64,000 nt of DNA. Origin: Tubiluchus corallicola (taxonomy: Eukaryota; Priapulida; Priapulimorpha; Priapulimorphida; Tubiluchidae). The position numbers and the translations under genes were made by a program. The DNA lies in contig JAQGDQ010002369.1 of the NCBI GenBank assembly GCA_030141605.1, forward strand, positions 682,001-746,000, given 5' to 3'. Positions within the stretch are counted from its first letter, which is position 1, and each line of letters opens with the position of its first letter. The notes under the pieces are model-generated. The model was not told the DNA's origin. It was given only the letters and a program-made list of their open reading frames with translations, and ran no database searches. This document shows, piece by piece, positions 17,083 to 26,193 of the stretch.

Positions 17083-17517
17083 CTACTCTTCAATGATCCC
17101 GAAAAGACATCCCTTGATTCTATCGATAAAGGCTGACGCGCAAGTGAAAATATTACGGCCTGCGTAGTATCCGGATGAACATCCTTTCAAACGCTCTCTT
17201 TCTCTTTCCTGCGTTCGATTTCGGAAAAAATGAGTCCCGTGTTTCCAGTCATACTGGAATAGATGTTTGTATACTTTGATCTGCTTGATGATAGCATATT
17301 CGATTTCAAGCGAGGCTCCTAGTGAAGTTCCACCGACGGCAACTCCGATTAATGAACCTACGATATTTCCTGCAATGACTGAATAATGAAGAAAGTCGAT
17401 TCCCAGAGCAGTCAAAGCAACTGCAGAGATCAAAGAGACCAAGGGGAAATTAAGGACGAATTCTTTCGTTTCTTTCCAGGTTTGTAGAGAACTTAAAGGT
17501 AAGGGGATACATTCCAT
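17083..17517 (-). CDS. Small protein with bilobed hydrophobic domain (Inc-like)
   Basis: 144 residues without a signal peptide. Two adjacent hydrophobic segments (about 22-40, FVLNFPLVSLISAVALTALG; about 44-64, YSVIAGNIVGSLIGVAVGG) are separated by only a few residues, then a soluble, basic, Cys-containing C-terminus. This is the topology of short chlamydial inclusion membrane proteins. No family recognised and no good Shine-Dalgarno site before the ATG at 17517. Its convergent neighbour is the OMP gene. Confidence 0.5.
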   Translation of the reverse strand: MECIPLPLSSLQTWKETKEFVLNFPLVSLISAVALTALGIDFLHYSVIAGNIVGSLIGVAVGGTSLGASLEIEYAIIKQIKVYKHLFQYDWKHGTHFFRNRTQERERERLKGCSSGYYAGRNIFTCASAFIDRIKGCLFGIIEE

Positions 17518-17579
17518 AAAAAATAAAAATTTTTTTGGGAAAAACTATAAGGGCTCTATTTCTTAATTACAAGAAAGTC

Positions 17580-18437
17580 CTACTTAACAACTCTCTTTTC
17601 GATCCCCTCCAACTTGGAAAAATTTTCTCCGAGGAGTTGGAAAAGAGGAAAGACATACCGATCAACAAATTGACCCTGATTGTCCATAAGCTCTTTATGG
17701 TATTCTTCATGGGAACGAGGATCGGCTTTTCCTCTGTAAACTTCTTCATTCCTCTGGTTTTCTCTTTCTTTACAGAGAAATCCAACCCAGCGGTCTGAAA
17801 TTTCTTTACTTCGGATGAGTTGGCCGAGGTCTGCACTTTTGAGGACAAGACTTCGTAAAAGAACGTGATCCTGGATCCTCTCCCCTTTCATTTCTTCAAG
17901 GAGCTTATCGTGGATGGCCATGTCGGTGGCGTAAATGAGATGTTGGATGAAAGATTCCATCTTTTCTCTTTCAGAGGGCTGAAAACCTCCTAAAAGATTG
18001 AATTTAGGATCTTCTATGATGTTTAGGCGCCATTTCAGCATGCAGGCGCTCTAAAGTGGATTCTGGCCCATATTTTTCTCGATCAAATCAGTGTGGAACT
18101 CTTTACGGAAGCTGTTTTCTGTTCCTGGATGGCCCAAAATCATGTCCTATAGCAGCAAGCAATAGAGAAAATCGTTCATGGGAGTCGAACCTCTCTTTTA
18201 AAACACCGTCATAATCGAGTTTATAGACAAATTGGGTGACATCAAGGGCATGTCGAAAATTGTGATACGGATTTGCCTTATAATTTTGCTGGACCTTTTG
18301 GTAATGAAGTTAATGAGCAGATGGGAATCAATGCCAAATTCTTCGAAATAGGAACGAAACATCTCTTCTGCTACAGAAGAGAGTTCTTCTTCCGGATAGT
18401 CCCAAATATTGAATTCCCAGGCGGTCAGATCTTTCAT
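17580..18437 (-). pseudogene. Eukaryotic-type class I 3',5'-cyclic nucleotide phosphodiesterase, broken
   Basis: The fragments, read in order on the minus strand, reproduce the PDEase_I catalytic domain: an N-terminal LTAWEFNIWDY segment (start 18437), ANPYHNFRHALDVTQ with the metal-binding and catalytic histidines, HDFG then HPGTEN (the family signature HDxxHPGxxN), KSADLG with the second metal Asp, and the C-terminal FVDRYVFPLF. Lesions: a one-base loss in an A run at about 18297, a one-base gain in a G run at about 18135 inside the signature, and an in-frame stop at about 18055. These enzymes hydrolyse cAMP or cGMP and are characteristic of eukaryotes; a host-derived gene is likely. About 280 residues if intact. 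Confidence 0.78.
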
Positions 18438-18493
18438 ATCTCTATAATTCAGATAGTTTATTTCTGGCTCTGCGTCAAGAAATCCAATTGCTG

Positions 18494-18873
18494 TTATCTA
18501 TTGAAATATTCTGAAAATACTTCAGTAGCCCCATATACTGGTTCATGCTCATCTAAGGACACGTCATACATTGGACCTGTAGAGCCTGTAGCTTCCTTTG
18601 GAGTGGCTGCAACTGTTTCCTTTACAACTTTTTTGCTACTTTGGGAATGCCGCCATTCTGAGCTTGACGAATCAAAGTGGCTACTTTGCCAAATTTTCCA
18701 CCTAGACCATTTCGGACAACGATGAATTGTCGATGCTCCCGTTGAAAGACTTCAAACCTAGAGGCGATTTTACTGAGTGCTGTTTTATCTCCGCTAGAAG
18801 CACGAACTTGGCTTTCTACATTCTTTAGCTCGCCTACAAGAGCTGCTTCAAACTTATTTACTGACATAGACAT
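18494..18873 (-). pseudogene. Hypothetical protein, single-base frameshift, about 126 aa
   Basis: The ATG at 18873 (CGAGG upstream) opens an 83-codon frame ending in AKKL. One extra A in the A6 run (18629-18634, plus strand T6) would extend it smoothly through VVKETVAATPKEATG and an acidic stretch to a stop at 18494. The N-terminal part is helical and charged (KFEAALVGELKNVESQV). No family recognised. The short form 18622-18873 may be the natural product if the sequence is right. Confidence 0.5.
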
Positions 18874-19140
18874 ATTAACAACCTCGTATTATTGCGAATT
18901 AATTGCCTATAATTTTATCAAAATAAATATTTAAATCCTAATTAAGAGGTAAATGATTGATAAAGAGTGATATAGGGAGATATGACGGAGAGACGACCAG
19001 GAAAAGGACAGCTAGAATGCCCCATGAAGTCGACCTTTCCAGGCCGTCTTCCGTCAGGAATGATTCTCAAAAAAAGACTGGATAGTCTACTTCCTTTGCC
19101 AATTGAAATCAATCGTCCTTATCTAGTATTTTTCTTCCCC

Positions 19141-19665
19141 ATGAATTTCTACGTTGAAACAGAGAGACTAATACTGAGGCCTTCTTTTGAAGAGGATATA
19201 GAGGACTATTTTGCCCTAACCTCCGATCCTGAAGTAATGAAGTACATTGTATGCGGGACTCAGAAAAAGAAAGAAGATGCGATGAAGCTTCTTCAGAGGA
19301 CGATTGACCATGAAAAAGAGCATGGGTTTTCATTCGGGACGATCCTGGAGAAATCGAGTGGAGAATTTATCGGAAGAGGTGGGCTGACACATCGGGAATG
19401 GAAGAGTCAGAATGAGATCGAAATGGGATATACCTTCAAAAGATCCTGCTGGGGAAAAGGCTATGCTACTGAACTGGCAAAAGAAATGGTCAAGTGGGGC
19501 TTTATTCATCTTTCCTTTCCTTCGATCTGTGGTTTTTGCCACGTGGAGAATACGGTTTCTCAAAAGGTGTTGTTAAAAACGGGACTGAAGTACCTGAAAG
19601 ATGTTTGGTATGGTCAAAAGTTCATGGCATCTTGTTATCAAATCAAGCGAACGGTATCTTTTTAG
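19141..19665 (+). CDS. GNAT acetyltransferase (RimJ/RimL-like)
   Basis: 174 residues. Transfers an acetyl group from acetyl-CoA to an amine. It begins with the typical VETERLILRPSFEEDIEDYFAL strand, has the central IEMGYTF strand and the acetyl-CoA pyrophosphate loop CWGKGYATE (R/Q-xxGxG/A type), and closes with the ENTVSQKVLLKTGL helix shared by the Acetyltransf_3 group. The substrate cannot be told. The start at 19141 fits the family; the frame is open upstream to 18982 but that extension has no homology. The ribosome-binding site is weak. Confidence 0.8.
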   Translation: MNFYVETERLILRPSFEEDIEDYFALTSDPEVMKYIVCGTQKKKEDAMKLLQRTIDHEKEHGFSFGTILEKSSGEFIGRGGLTHREWKSQNEIEMGYTFKRSCWGKGYATELAKEMVKWGFIHLSFPSICGFCHVENTVSQKVLLKTGLKYLKDVWYGQKFMASCYQIKRTVSF

Positions 19666-19683
19666 TTTTTAAAGAGGTTCATT

Positions 19684-20241
19684 ATGTTGATGCGTTGGAT
19701 ATTGCTTTTTCTCTGTACAGCAGCTTTTTGCGAGGACTTTCGTTCGTTAAAGGATGTCTTTCAAAAAGATTATGCCGATTTTAATCTGGCCCTCCCCTCT
19801 TCTTCCGACTATGTGGTCGAAAAAATTGACTTTGCCCAATGTCCATCATTCTATGTCTTCGGCAATGAAAAAAAGGTCCAGCATCTGAAAAAGACTTTAG
19901 GAAAAGAAGCTGCAGATCCCAAAGATACTTTCATCGCTTTTTTTCCCCATGAACTGGATGAAGAAACTAGTCAGAATATTTCCCAGCTGGTCGATGTGAT
20001 CGGCATGCAGCTCCAGAGCCTTGGAGGCGAAGTATCAAGGGAAAAGACAACTTGTGGAGACTACCCGGTCCATCTCTTTACGTTAAAGACAAAAGAGGAA
20101 GATGGAACTTATCTGAGCTACATCGCCCTCGTTGATTTTTCACCAAAAAAGTTCTGCCTGCAAATGAATTTTTCCTGTCGGGAGAACTCGGGAGATCCCC
20201 TCCTGGAAGTCTGGAATCGACTCATTAAGGAATCGAAATGA
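19684..20241 (+). CDS. Secreted hypothetical protein, 185 aa
   Basis: Signal peptide LMRWILLFLCTAAFC with cleavage near Cys16-Glu. The mature part has about 165 residues with four further Cys (QCPSF, TTCGD, FCLQM, SCREN) that could form disulfides in the periplasm, and alternates strands and helices. It lies 18 bp after the GNAT gene and may be co-transcribed (AAAGAGG upstream). I do not recognise the family. Confidence 0.6.
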   Translation: MLMRWILLFLCTAAFCEDFRSLKDVFQKDYADFNLALPSSSDYVVEKIDFAQCPSFYVFGNEKKVQHLKKTLGKEAADPKDTFIAFFPHELDEETSQNISQLVDVIGMQLQSLGGEVSREKTTCGDYPVHLFTLKTKEEDGTYLSYIALVDFSPKKFCLQMNFSCRENSGDPLLEVWNRLIKESK

Positions 20242-20481
20242 TACCATTCATCAGAATGAATCTTACATTTTCAAACATTGATTATCCTCATCTGCTGCGT
20301 TAATCATCATTGCAAATATCACAAGAATATTTACTGCAGACGATCTCCTTGCATCTGAGGCGCTCAACGTTCCAAAATGCAAAAGATTAATTTCTGACGA
20401 AAGGTATAAAACCCTTTCCTTTTTCTTTTCGCTCTTTTATATCGGAACAGATTTACTCATCTCTAACAAAGGAGGTCGGAG

Positions 20482-20655
20482 ATGGAAGATTCAAGAAGAC
20501 CTTTGTCCCGAAAAAACGAAAACAAGAGGAAAAACTTTCTCAAAGTCGAGTTTATTAGGCCCTATCTTCGAAAAGAATCCTTTCAGATTCGACCCTTCTT
20601 CAGGCCCCGGAAGAGGGAATCAAGAGCTACTTTTCAGCCACAGACTGATGGTTGA
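20482..20655 (+). CDS. Small highly basic protein, 57 aa
   Basis: A short frame with a near-ideal ribosome-binding site (AAAGGAGG, 8 nt before the ATG at 20482) and a strong terminator 14 bp after its stop, so it forms a compact single-gene unit. The product is rich in Arg and Lys (about one third of residues) with two similar halves: FIRPYLRKESF and IRPFFRPRKRES. No membrane segment. It could be a nucleic-acid-binding or ribosome-associated protein. Function unknown. Confidence 0.55.
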   Translation: MEDSRRPLSRKNENKRKNFLKVEFIRPYLRKESFQIRPFFRPRKRESRATFQPQTDG

Positions 20656-20668
20656 AAGTTGAATGTCC

Positions 20669-20698
20669 GCCCTCTCATTTGAGAGGGCTTTTTTTTTT
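20669..20698 (+). terminator. Strong intrinsic terminator
   Basis: Stem GCCCTCTCA-TT-TGAGAGGGC followed by about ten T residues. It ends the small basic gene unit. Confidence 0.9.
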
Positions 20699-20736
20699 AC
20701 GATTGTATTTGTTAGATTGAAAATTGAGGTATTTCT

Positions 20737-21036
20737 ATGGCAAAGGATGCAGCTTCCAAGTTTATTAATGTCAAAGATGATGTAGTGATCAACCTCGAGG
20801 CCCTTCAGAACAGGGTCAACGAATGCATCGATCTTGGAATGCTGGACAACGAGAGCATGTTGTATAACGAGATCTATACTCTTCTCGAAGATGTTGGAGC
20901 GGTCCATACCTATCCTGAACTGGCAAAGATCATCATTCGGGGCCAAGAGATAGAACACAATATCGATGCTTGGATGAGCGGCAAGGGCTTTACCACCATT
21001 TCATTGGATTGGCCTGATCTTCCGAAAGGAACGTAA
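20737..21036 (+). CDS. Hypothetical acidic protein, 99 aa
   Basis: Small acidic, helical protein (DVVINLEALQNRVNECIDLG, LYNEIYTLLEDVG) with no membrane segment. The stop codon overlaps the start of the ZIP gene by one base (TAATG), so both are translationally coupled. The ribosome-binding site before the ATG (TTGAGG) is moderate. It resembles another small acidic protein in the window (56732-57163) in composition and in its MAK start, but no alignable domain is visible. A cytosolic helper of the transporter is possible. Confidence 0.6.
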   Translation: MAKDAASKFINVKDDVVINLEALQNRVNECIDLGMLDNESMLYNEIYTLLEDVGAVHTYPELAKIIIRGQEIEHNIDAWMSGKGFTTISLDWPDLPKGT

Positions 21037-21776
21037 TGCATGTTACTGTTTTTGATGTTACTCTCTATACACTGATTCCCTTTACTGTGATGATCGTGGG
21101 AGGGATTTTAGCTTCTCTTTACGTTCCCTCTCCTAAAGTCTCAAGCATTGCGCAGCACTTTGTTGCGGGTATTGTCTTTGCAGCGGTTGCCATCGAACTG
21201 ATCCCGGAAATCTCTCATAAATCTCCTCTCACTGTATCGATCGGGTTTGCGATCGGAGCTCTTTTCATGCTCTGTTTGCAAGGCTTTTCCTCTTATATGG
21301 AGAAAGGGGAAGAAGAAGGAGAATCGATCTCTTATGGGATGCTATTTGCTGTAGGAGTCGATCTTTTTGTCGACGGGCTATTGATCGGAGTTTCTTTTCT
21401 GGCCGGGAAAGATACGGGGATATTGATCGCTATTTCTCTCAGTTTGTGTGCTCTTTTTTTAGCAATCACAACAGCTACCTCCCTTGCAAAAAAGGGACTA
21501 CGGTTTTTTTCAGTTCTTTTCTGGATTGTTCTATTGGGTATTATGCTTCCGATCGGCGGCTTGGTTGGAGGCACTATCCTTCATTATTTTCCGGCTTCCA
21601 TACTTACGGAAACTATTGCATTCGGCGTGGCTGCTCTGCTTTTCTTAGCGGCTGAAGAGCTGCTCGTCGATGCGCATGAAGCGAAAGGACAGTCCTTGGC
21701 TCACAGCTCCCTTCTTTGTGGGCTTCCTCGTGATTCTTCTGTTCAACATGTAATTTTCAATAGACACGGCGGATGA
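21036..21776 (+). CDS. ZIP-family divalent metal transporter
   Basis: About eight membrane helices, moving Zn, Fe or Mn into the cytosol. Family signatures: HFVAGIVFAAVAIELIPE in helix 2, VGVDLFVDGLLIGVSF in helix 4 (the usual His is replaced but Asp and Gly remain), and AAEELLVDAHE in helix 7. The predicted C-terminus is wrong for the family: a one-base excess in the AAA at 21684-21686 diverts the frame. Without it the protein would end in a last helix (APFFVGFLVILLFNM) at 21753. So the final 22 residues encoded here are probably an artefact or a recent lesion. Confidence 0.82.
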   Translation: MHVTVFDVTLYTLIPFTVMIVGGILASLYVPSPKVSSIAQHFVAGIVFAAVAIELIPEISHKSPLTVSIGFAIGALFMLCLQGFSSYMEKGEEEGESISYGMLFAVGVDLFVDGLLIGVSFLAGKDTGILIAISLSLCALFLAITTATSLAKKGLRFFSVLFWIVLLGIMLPIGGLVGGTILHYFPASILTETIAFGVAALLFLAAEELLVDAHEAKGQSLAHSSLLCGLPRDSSVQHVIFNRHGG

Positions 21777-21798
21777 ATATATAGTATTTATTTTACCC

Positions 21799-22104
21799 AT
21801 GTCTTTAGAAAGGCTTGAAAATCCAGGGTTAAATTTCTATCAAGATCGCTACATTCCTTTGCATATTGATGAGGAGGGAGAGTGTGTTTATGTCGACTTG
21901 CAGGGAAAGGATCTTTCATTGAGGGAGAGAGAGTCTTTTGATGCGGGAGATGAGATAGGAAAGCTTTATCAGATCATCGTGCATGATGCATGGAATATTA
22001 TTCGTTGCGAGGCACCTGAAGGAAAGATGTTGGAAGGTAGAGTGATTTCTATCTTTATTCCCGATGACCGGAACTCTCAAATCCGCTATCGTGCTTTCAG
22101 TTAG
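21799..22104 (+). CDS. Hypothetical protein, 101 aa
   Basis: Soluble, acidic, mostly strand-forming by pattern (YIPLHIDEEGECVYVDLQG, VISIFIPDD). No family recognised. No clear ribosome-binding site before the ATG at 21799. It overlaps the end of the convergent gene by 4 bp. Confidence 0.5.
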   Translation: MSLERLENPGLNFYQDRYIPLHIDEEGECVYVDLQGKDLSLRERESFDAGDEIGKLYQIIVHDAWNIIRCEAPEGKMLEGRVISIFIPDDRNSQIRYRAFS

Positions 22105-23318
22105 ACAGATTCTTTTTCCAAATCCCAGATTACAGTATTCCCTTCGACCCTCACATACTTCTTTTTGATTTCATAATCGCTCAGTTCACTGGAGAGAATT
22201 TCATCGAGCTCTTTGAAAAGTGCTTTGTTCTTGTTCAGAACATGAAAATACTCGGTTGGGCCTGTCACATTTGGAATGCATTTTTGTGCTGAGATTATCA
22301 GGAATCTCACTATGGAAGTGATTCTCATTTTAGGGAAGGTAGATGCGACATAGTGAAGATCGACCTCTTCCATGAATCTTTGAAACCGCACCTGGTCGTC
22401 AGAGCCCAGTCTTTCAAGAATATGGGAGACTTGCACGAATCTTTTTAGGGTGTCTTTTTCGAGTTTCCAGCCCTCGGAAGGGGTCGTCTTTGCATTTTTC
22501 ATTTCAGGAACACAGAGACGGAAAAGCCGCTGATCCTGGAGCCAGGAAAGGAATACGTCGTGATTGGGGCGATCCGCGTAGGAAAGAATGGTCGATGTAT
22601 TGTCTTCATAAAGAGCACTTATGTCTTTGCGGAAGCAATTGATCTCGAGAAGACTTAGAAGTGCCAGCATTTTAGATGTGGGAACTTCATCGGTATAGGT
22701 ATTGATGAGGTCCCGGACTGAATGAGGACTTACTTCACCAAGGAAAGTTTCAGCCGGCATAGAGTGTTGCCGAACCCAGTTTTTGATCTCGGCTATCTGC
22801 GTCGAGTTGAAATTCAGTTCTCCCAAGATGTAATGAAAGATCGGCACTCCTGCCGATTCGTGGGATTGTCTGGATTTTGTTACAACCCACCCAAAGTCCC
22901 TTGCATAGATCATCAGATAGAATAGCTTCTTTGTCTCCTTATCATCGTATATTTCCTTTGCGATATTGCAGATTTTTTCAAAGGAGGTGTAGGAGACATT
23001 GGGGCATCGTTCGTGAAACCAGATCCAGTCATTTTCGACAAAATGACGGAAGCTCTGAGCCAGCATACAGGCATTATCGGCAACCGTATTCCAGGAAGTC
23101 GGAGTTTCCGATCTTTGGGTCTCGGAGCCCATATCCCAGTAGTGTTTGAATGTGCGGCTATGATGATAAAATTCACCAAGAAAAGGATATAATTCTACCG
23201 GAGACAGTCTTCGTAGTTTTTCCACAGGAGTCAGATCAGTACCGCGAGGCGGCAAAGAATATTCTGCAGTCTTGTACGTCGTTGACGGCATAGGTGTGAT
23301 AGGAATGACAACGGGCAT
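22101..23318 (-). CDS. Hypothetical protein, 405 aa
   Basis: Large soluble protein with no signal peptide or membrane segment. The start is low-complexity (Pro, Thr), followed by a predominantly helical body with many aromatic residues (NDWIWFHERCPNV, KLFYLMIYARDFGW). Not recognised. The N-terminal Pro/Thr-rich segment before a helical domain is common in type III effectors, but there is no direct evidence. The start ATG at 23318 is followed by a second in-frame ATG nine codons later. Confidence 0.6.
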   Translation of the reverse strand: MPVVIPITPMPSTTYKTAEYSLPPRGTDLTPVEKLRRLSPVELYPFLGEFYHHSRTFKHYWDMGSETQRSETPTSWNTVADNACMLAQSFRHFVENDWIWFHERCPNVSYTSFEKICNIAKEIYDDKETKKLFYLMIYARDFGWVVTKSRQSHESAGVPIFHYILGELNFNSTQIAEIKNWVRQHSMPAETFLGEVSPHSVRDLINTYTDEVPTSKMLALLSLLEINCFRKDISALYEDNTSTILSYADRPNHDVFLSWLQDQRLFRLCVPEMKNAKTTPSEGWKLEKDTLKRFVQVSHILERLGSDDQVRFQRFMEEVDLHYVASTFPKMRITSIVRFLIISAQKCIPNVTGPTEYFHVLNKNKALFKELDEILSSELSDYEIKKKYVRVEGNTVIWDLEKESV

Positions 23319-23438
23319 AATCTATCCTAAAAACAAAGGGAGGAGTGAGAATAATCCTTTCCTTTGTTCTCGTCAGCATCAAATAATCATTTGTCGAAGT
23401 ATTGTCAAAAACCCGTGCATTTGGGATTGTAACAATAT

Positions 23439-24686
23439 ATGCGCAAACATCTTTCATTCATTACTGTACTTCTGGTAGCACTGATCGATTATATGGGGAT
23501 TGGGCTGGTCTATCCCCTCTTTGCATCCCTGTTATTTGATCCGGAACTTTCTTTTCTTCCTGCAGATTCATCTCATGCTTGGAGAGGAGCTATATTAGGC
23601 ATATTGATCTCCTTGATGCCCCTTATGCAGTTTTTCTCGGCGCCGATCTTGGGTGTGCTCTCTGATCAAAAGGGAAGAAGAAAGATCCTGATTTTTTGTT
23701 TAGCAATCGGCGTTATTGGGTATTTTATCTCCGTGTTGGGGGTTCTTTATTCGAGTCTTGCGGCTCTGTTGATCTCTCGGATTGTGATTGGGATATCAGG
23801 GGGAAGTGCTGCCGTAGTCCAAGCAGCAATTGCCGATTTCAGTACGAAGGGAAACAAAACGAAAAATTTCGGTCTGTTCAATATGATGATTGGCCTGGGC
23901 TATACGATCGGTCCCTTTTTAGGAGGTAAACTTGCTGATCCCAATTTTTTTGGAGTGGGAGAATTTTCGCTTCCCTTCCTCTTTGGCCTCGGTGCCATTT
24001 TCCTCAACCTTCTCTTTGTCTACTGGTACTTTAATGAAACGCTCAAAACGATCCGGCCTGCCTCTGTCCATTGGGCAATGAGTCTTTCCAATGTAAAAAA
24101 AGCCTTCAGCATGAAAGGGGTTAGAATTCTGCTTCTTTGCGCATTCATCTATTCTTTTGGCTGGTCTTTTTTCTTTGAGTTCATTCCTGTCTTTTTGATC
24201 GGCGAATATGCTTTTACACCACCGGAAATAGGTAACTTCTATGCCTATGCCGGACTAGTGTATGCAGTAAGTTGCGGCTTTTTGATTCGACCGGTGATCC
24301 GTAAGTTTTCATCTGAAGCTATTCTTTTCACGTCTTTGATCATTGCAGGGTTTTTAATGCTTGTATTCCTGTGGATCGAGCAGCCGATCTTTCTTTTGGC
24401 CTATCTTCCCTGTCTTCTCTTTTTCATCGCTTTGGTCTATCCGACCATGACAGCGATGGTCTCTAATTGGGCGGGAGAAGAAAAACAGGGAGAAATGCTA
24501 GGAATAATGCAATCGGTCCAGTCGATTGCCTTTGCCGTCAGTCCCCTCTTTTCGGGCACGATCGTGGGGTTGTATATCACTATGCCAATCATCCTGGGAG
24601 GCAACTCAATGATCCTGGCAGGTCTTGTCTTTGGCGCCTTTCTTTGGCTGGCTTCTTCTGTTAAAACCGAAAAAACAAATCATTAG
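23439..24686 (+). CDS. Major facilitator superfamily transporter (drug:H+ antiporter 1 type)
   Basis: 415 residues, twelve predicted helices. Loop 2-3 carries the MFS motif A (GVLSDQKGRRKIL), and helix 5 the antiporter-type motif (GLGYTIGPFLGGKLAD). The opening LIDYMGIGLVYPLF is typical of the TetA/DHA1 family that exports drugs or metabolites in exchange for protons. Substrate unknown. Start ATG 23439; weak ribosome-binding site. Monocistronic, followed by an AT-rich 110-bp spacer. Confidence 0.82.
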   Translation: MRKHLSFITVLLVALIDYMGIGLVYPLFASLLFDPELSFLPADSSHAWRGAILGILISLMPLMQFFSAPILGVLSDQKGRRKILIFCLAIGVIGYFISVLGVLYSSLAALLISRIVIGISGGSAAVVQAAIADFSTKGNKTKNFGLFNMMIGLGYTIGPFLGGKLADPNFFGVGEFSLPFLFGLGAIFLNLLFVYWYFNETLKTIRPASVHWAMSLSNVKKAFSMKGVRILLLCAFIYSFGWSFFFEFIPVFLIGEYAFTPPEIGNFYAYAGLVYAVSCGFLIRPVIRKFSSEAILFTSLIIAGFLMLVFLWIEQPIFLLAYLPCLLFFIALVYPTMTAMVSNWAGEEKQGEMLGIMQSVQSIAFAVSPLFSGTIVGLYITMPIILGGNSMILAGLVFGAFLWLASSVKTEKTNH

Positions 24687-24798
24687 TTTTTTAACTTAAT
24701 AATAATATAATAATTAAACTTTGTTTATTTAGTATTAATCAGTTTAACTGTACAATTATAACTAATTTTATAGTTTAATGCCCTTAAAAGAAGGGAAC

Positions 24799-26052
24799 AT
24801 GGGTACTATTAATCCACCTAATCAGATCTTTGTCGGCCGTTTTGAAATGGGAGGAAAGTCCTATAAGGTAAAGCTTTCCTATCCCAATGCTCGTGACTTG
24901 CTCGAAGTCTCTCTCGCCGCTGCAGAGAAAGCCATGCAATCTTTGATCCAAAGTATGCAGGGTGTCAATCCTTCTGAAATTGAACGCATTTCTCTAGGTG
25001 GAATCCAAATGAAGGATGGAACCGTAAAAGAACATGAAGGTTATGGCTGGAGCGATTTCTCTAGAAGAGTGACTACTGATCTCAATCGACAAATGATTCC
25101 CTGGGGCCAAGAGGGACATCAAATGCATTTTGAGGATCCGCAGCATTGGAGAACCGATTTGTCTTTTATCCGGTCCGATCCCCTTTTTCAACGTTTGGAA
25201 AAAAGAGAGCCTCACCGCACCTTTGAAAGTCTTCAGCAACTGGAACAGCAGCAGCTTCAAAGTGTAGAAAAAGAAAATTATGAAGCAGCATCTTGTGTAG
25301 ATCGGTTCATGATGGACAAAGGTTATAAAAAGAAAGCGAACAAGTCGACTCCGATTGGGATTCATTTGAGTACAAAACGACGTGAAGATTACGAGTATTC
25401 CGTTCAAGTAATGGATTCTCTCATAGATTTATCAGAAAAAGAGATTATGATCGGAGGGTATCGAGTTCGGTGTGATCCAATCTTTTTTACCGATCAATTC
25501 AATGCCTGGAATCGAATGGAGAAAGTTCTTCCTGAATGGTTGAATGGAAGAGAAGAATCAGAAGAAGCTTCCTCTATAGGAAATAAATCCTTTAGAGAAT
25601 ATGCAGCTGATACCCTTCGTAGAATACCAGATGGAATCAGGGCTAAACAGATACGCGATACCTTGGAAGAATTGGATAAGACAACTCTTCCTGAAGAACG
25701 GGTGTTATGTAGAGCCTATCTTTGCCAACTATTGGACCTTCCGATTACTTACCATTGCCAGAGCTGTGTCGATCGAACCTCTATTGCCGTAGCTGTAACA
25801 CTTGCTGCCGACCAATGGTTGAAAACGAAAAAAACTCCAATGGTCGATGGGAAATTCTGTATTACAGAACTGCTTCAGAAGGAGAAGTTCAAAGAGCTCT
25901 TTGCAGGTCATGTCCATCCAGGGCTTATTGTCGGCGAATATTCCCGTGGGAAGAAGGGACTAAGGTTCCAGAAGGGAGTCATTCAAAATGAACAGGTACT
26001 TCGTTTGCTTCCAAAGAGGTATTTAAGAGATTTTTCAATGAGTGATTTGTAG
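24799..26052 (+). CDS. CX5R phosphatase-like protein, candidate effector
   Basis: 417 residues from the ATG at 24799 (AAAAGAAGGG upstream). Near residue 320 is HCQSCVDRTS, the Cys-X5-Arg-Thr loop of cysteine-based phosphatases (nucleophile Cys320, Arg326). A helical region follows, ending in a Gly-rich RGKKGLRFQKG segment. The arrangement, a large unique N-terminal region with the P-loop about 100 residues from the end, resembles the bacterial phosphoinositide phosphatase effectors of the SopB/IpgD and SidF groups. No signal peptide. The motif is seen; the substrate is inference. The second Cys inside the loop is unusual (CKSGKDRT is more common). Confidence 0.65.
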   Translation: MGTINPPNQIFVGRFEMGGKSYKVKLSYPNARDLLEVSLAAAEKAMQSLIQSMQGVNPSEIERISLGGIQMKDGTVKEHEGYGWSDFSRRVTTDLNRQMIPWGQEGHQMHFEDPQHWRTDLSFIRSDPLFQRLEKREPHRTFESLQQLEQQQLQSVEKENYEAASCVDRFMMDKGYKKKANKSTPIGIHLSTKRREDYEYSVQVMDSLIDLSEKEIMIGGYRVRCDPIFFTDQFNAWNRMEKVLPEWLNGREESEEASSIGNKSFREYAADTLRRIPDGIRAKQIRDTLEELDKTTLPEERVLCRAYLCQLLDLPITYHCQSCVDRTSIAVAVTLAADQWLKTKKTPMVDGKFCITELLQKEKFKELFAGHVHPGLIVGEYSRGKKGLRFQKGVIQNEQVLRLLPKRYLRDFSMSDL

Positions 26053-26193
26053 GCTCTCTATTTGAGTTAAGGCTCTCAGGGTTGCAGAGCATCCAGCATA
26101 TTTTCCCGGAAAAACAGATCGATCTCTCCTCAGATGAGGTCGGAGAGCCCCATTTGCGCTTTTCGAAAAAAAATCCTCTTTTGAAGTTTCTGA

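Noticed and set aside
18178-18200. tRNA-like T-loop sequence (GAGTCGAACCTC)
   Set aside because: No acceptor or anticodon stem can be folded around it and it lies in the phosphodiesterase remnant.
26053-26193. Possible small RNA or terminator after the CX5R gene
   Set aside because: A repeated GGCTCTC element can pair weakly but there is no stable stem with a T run.
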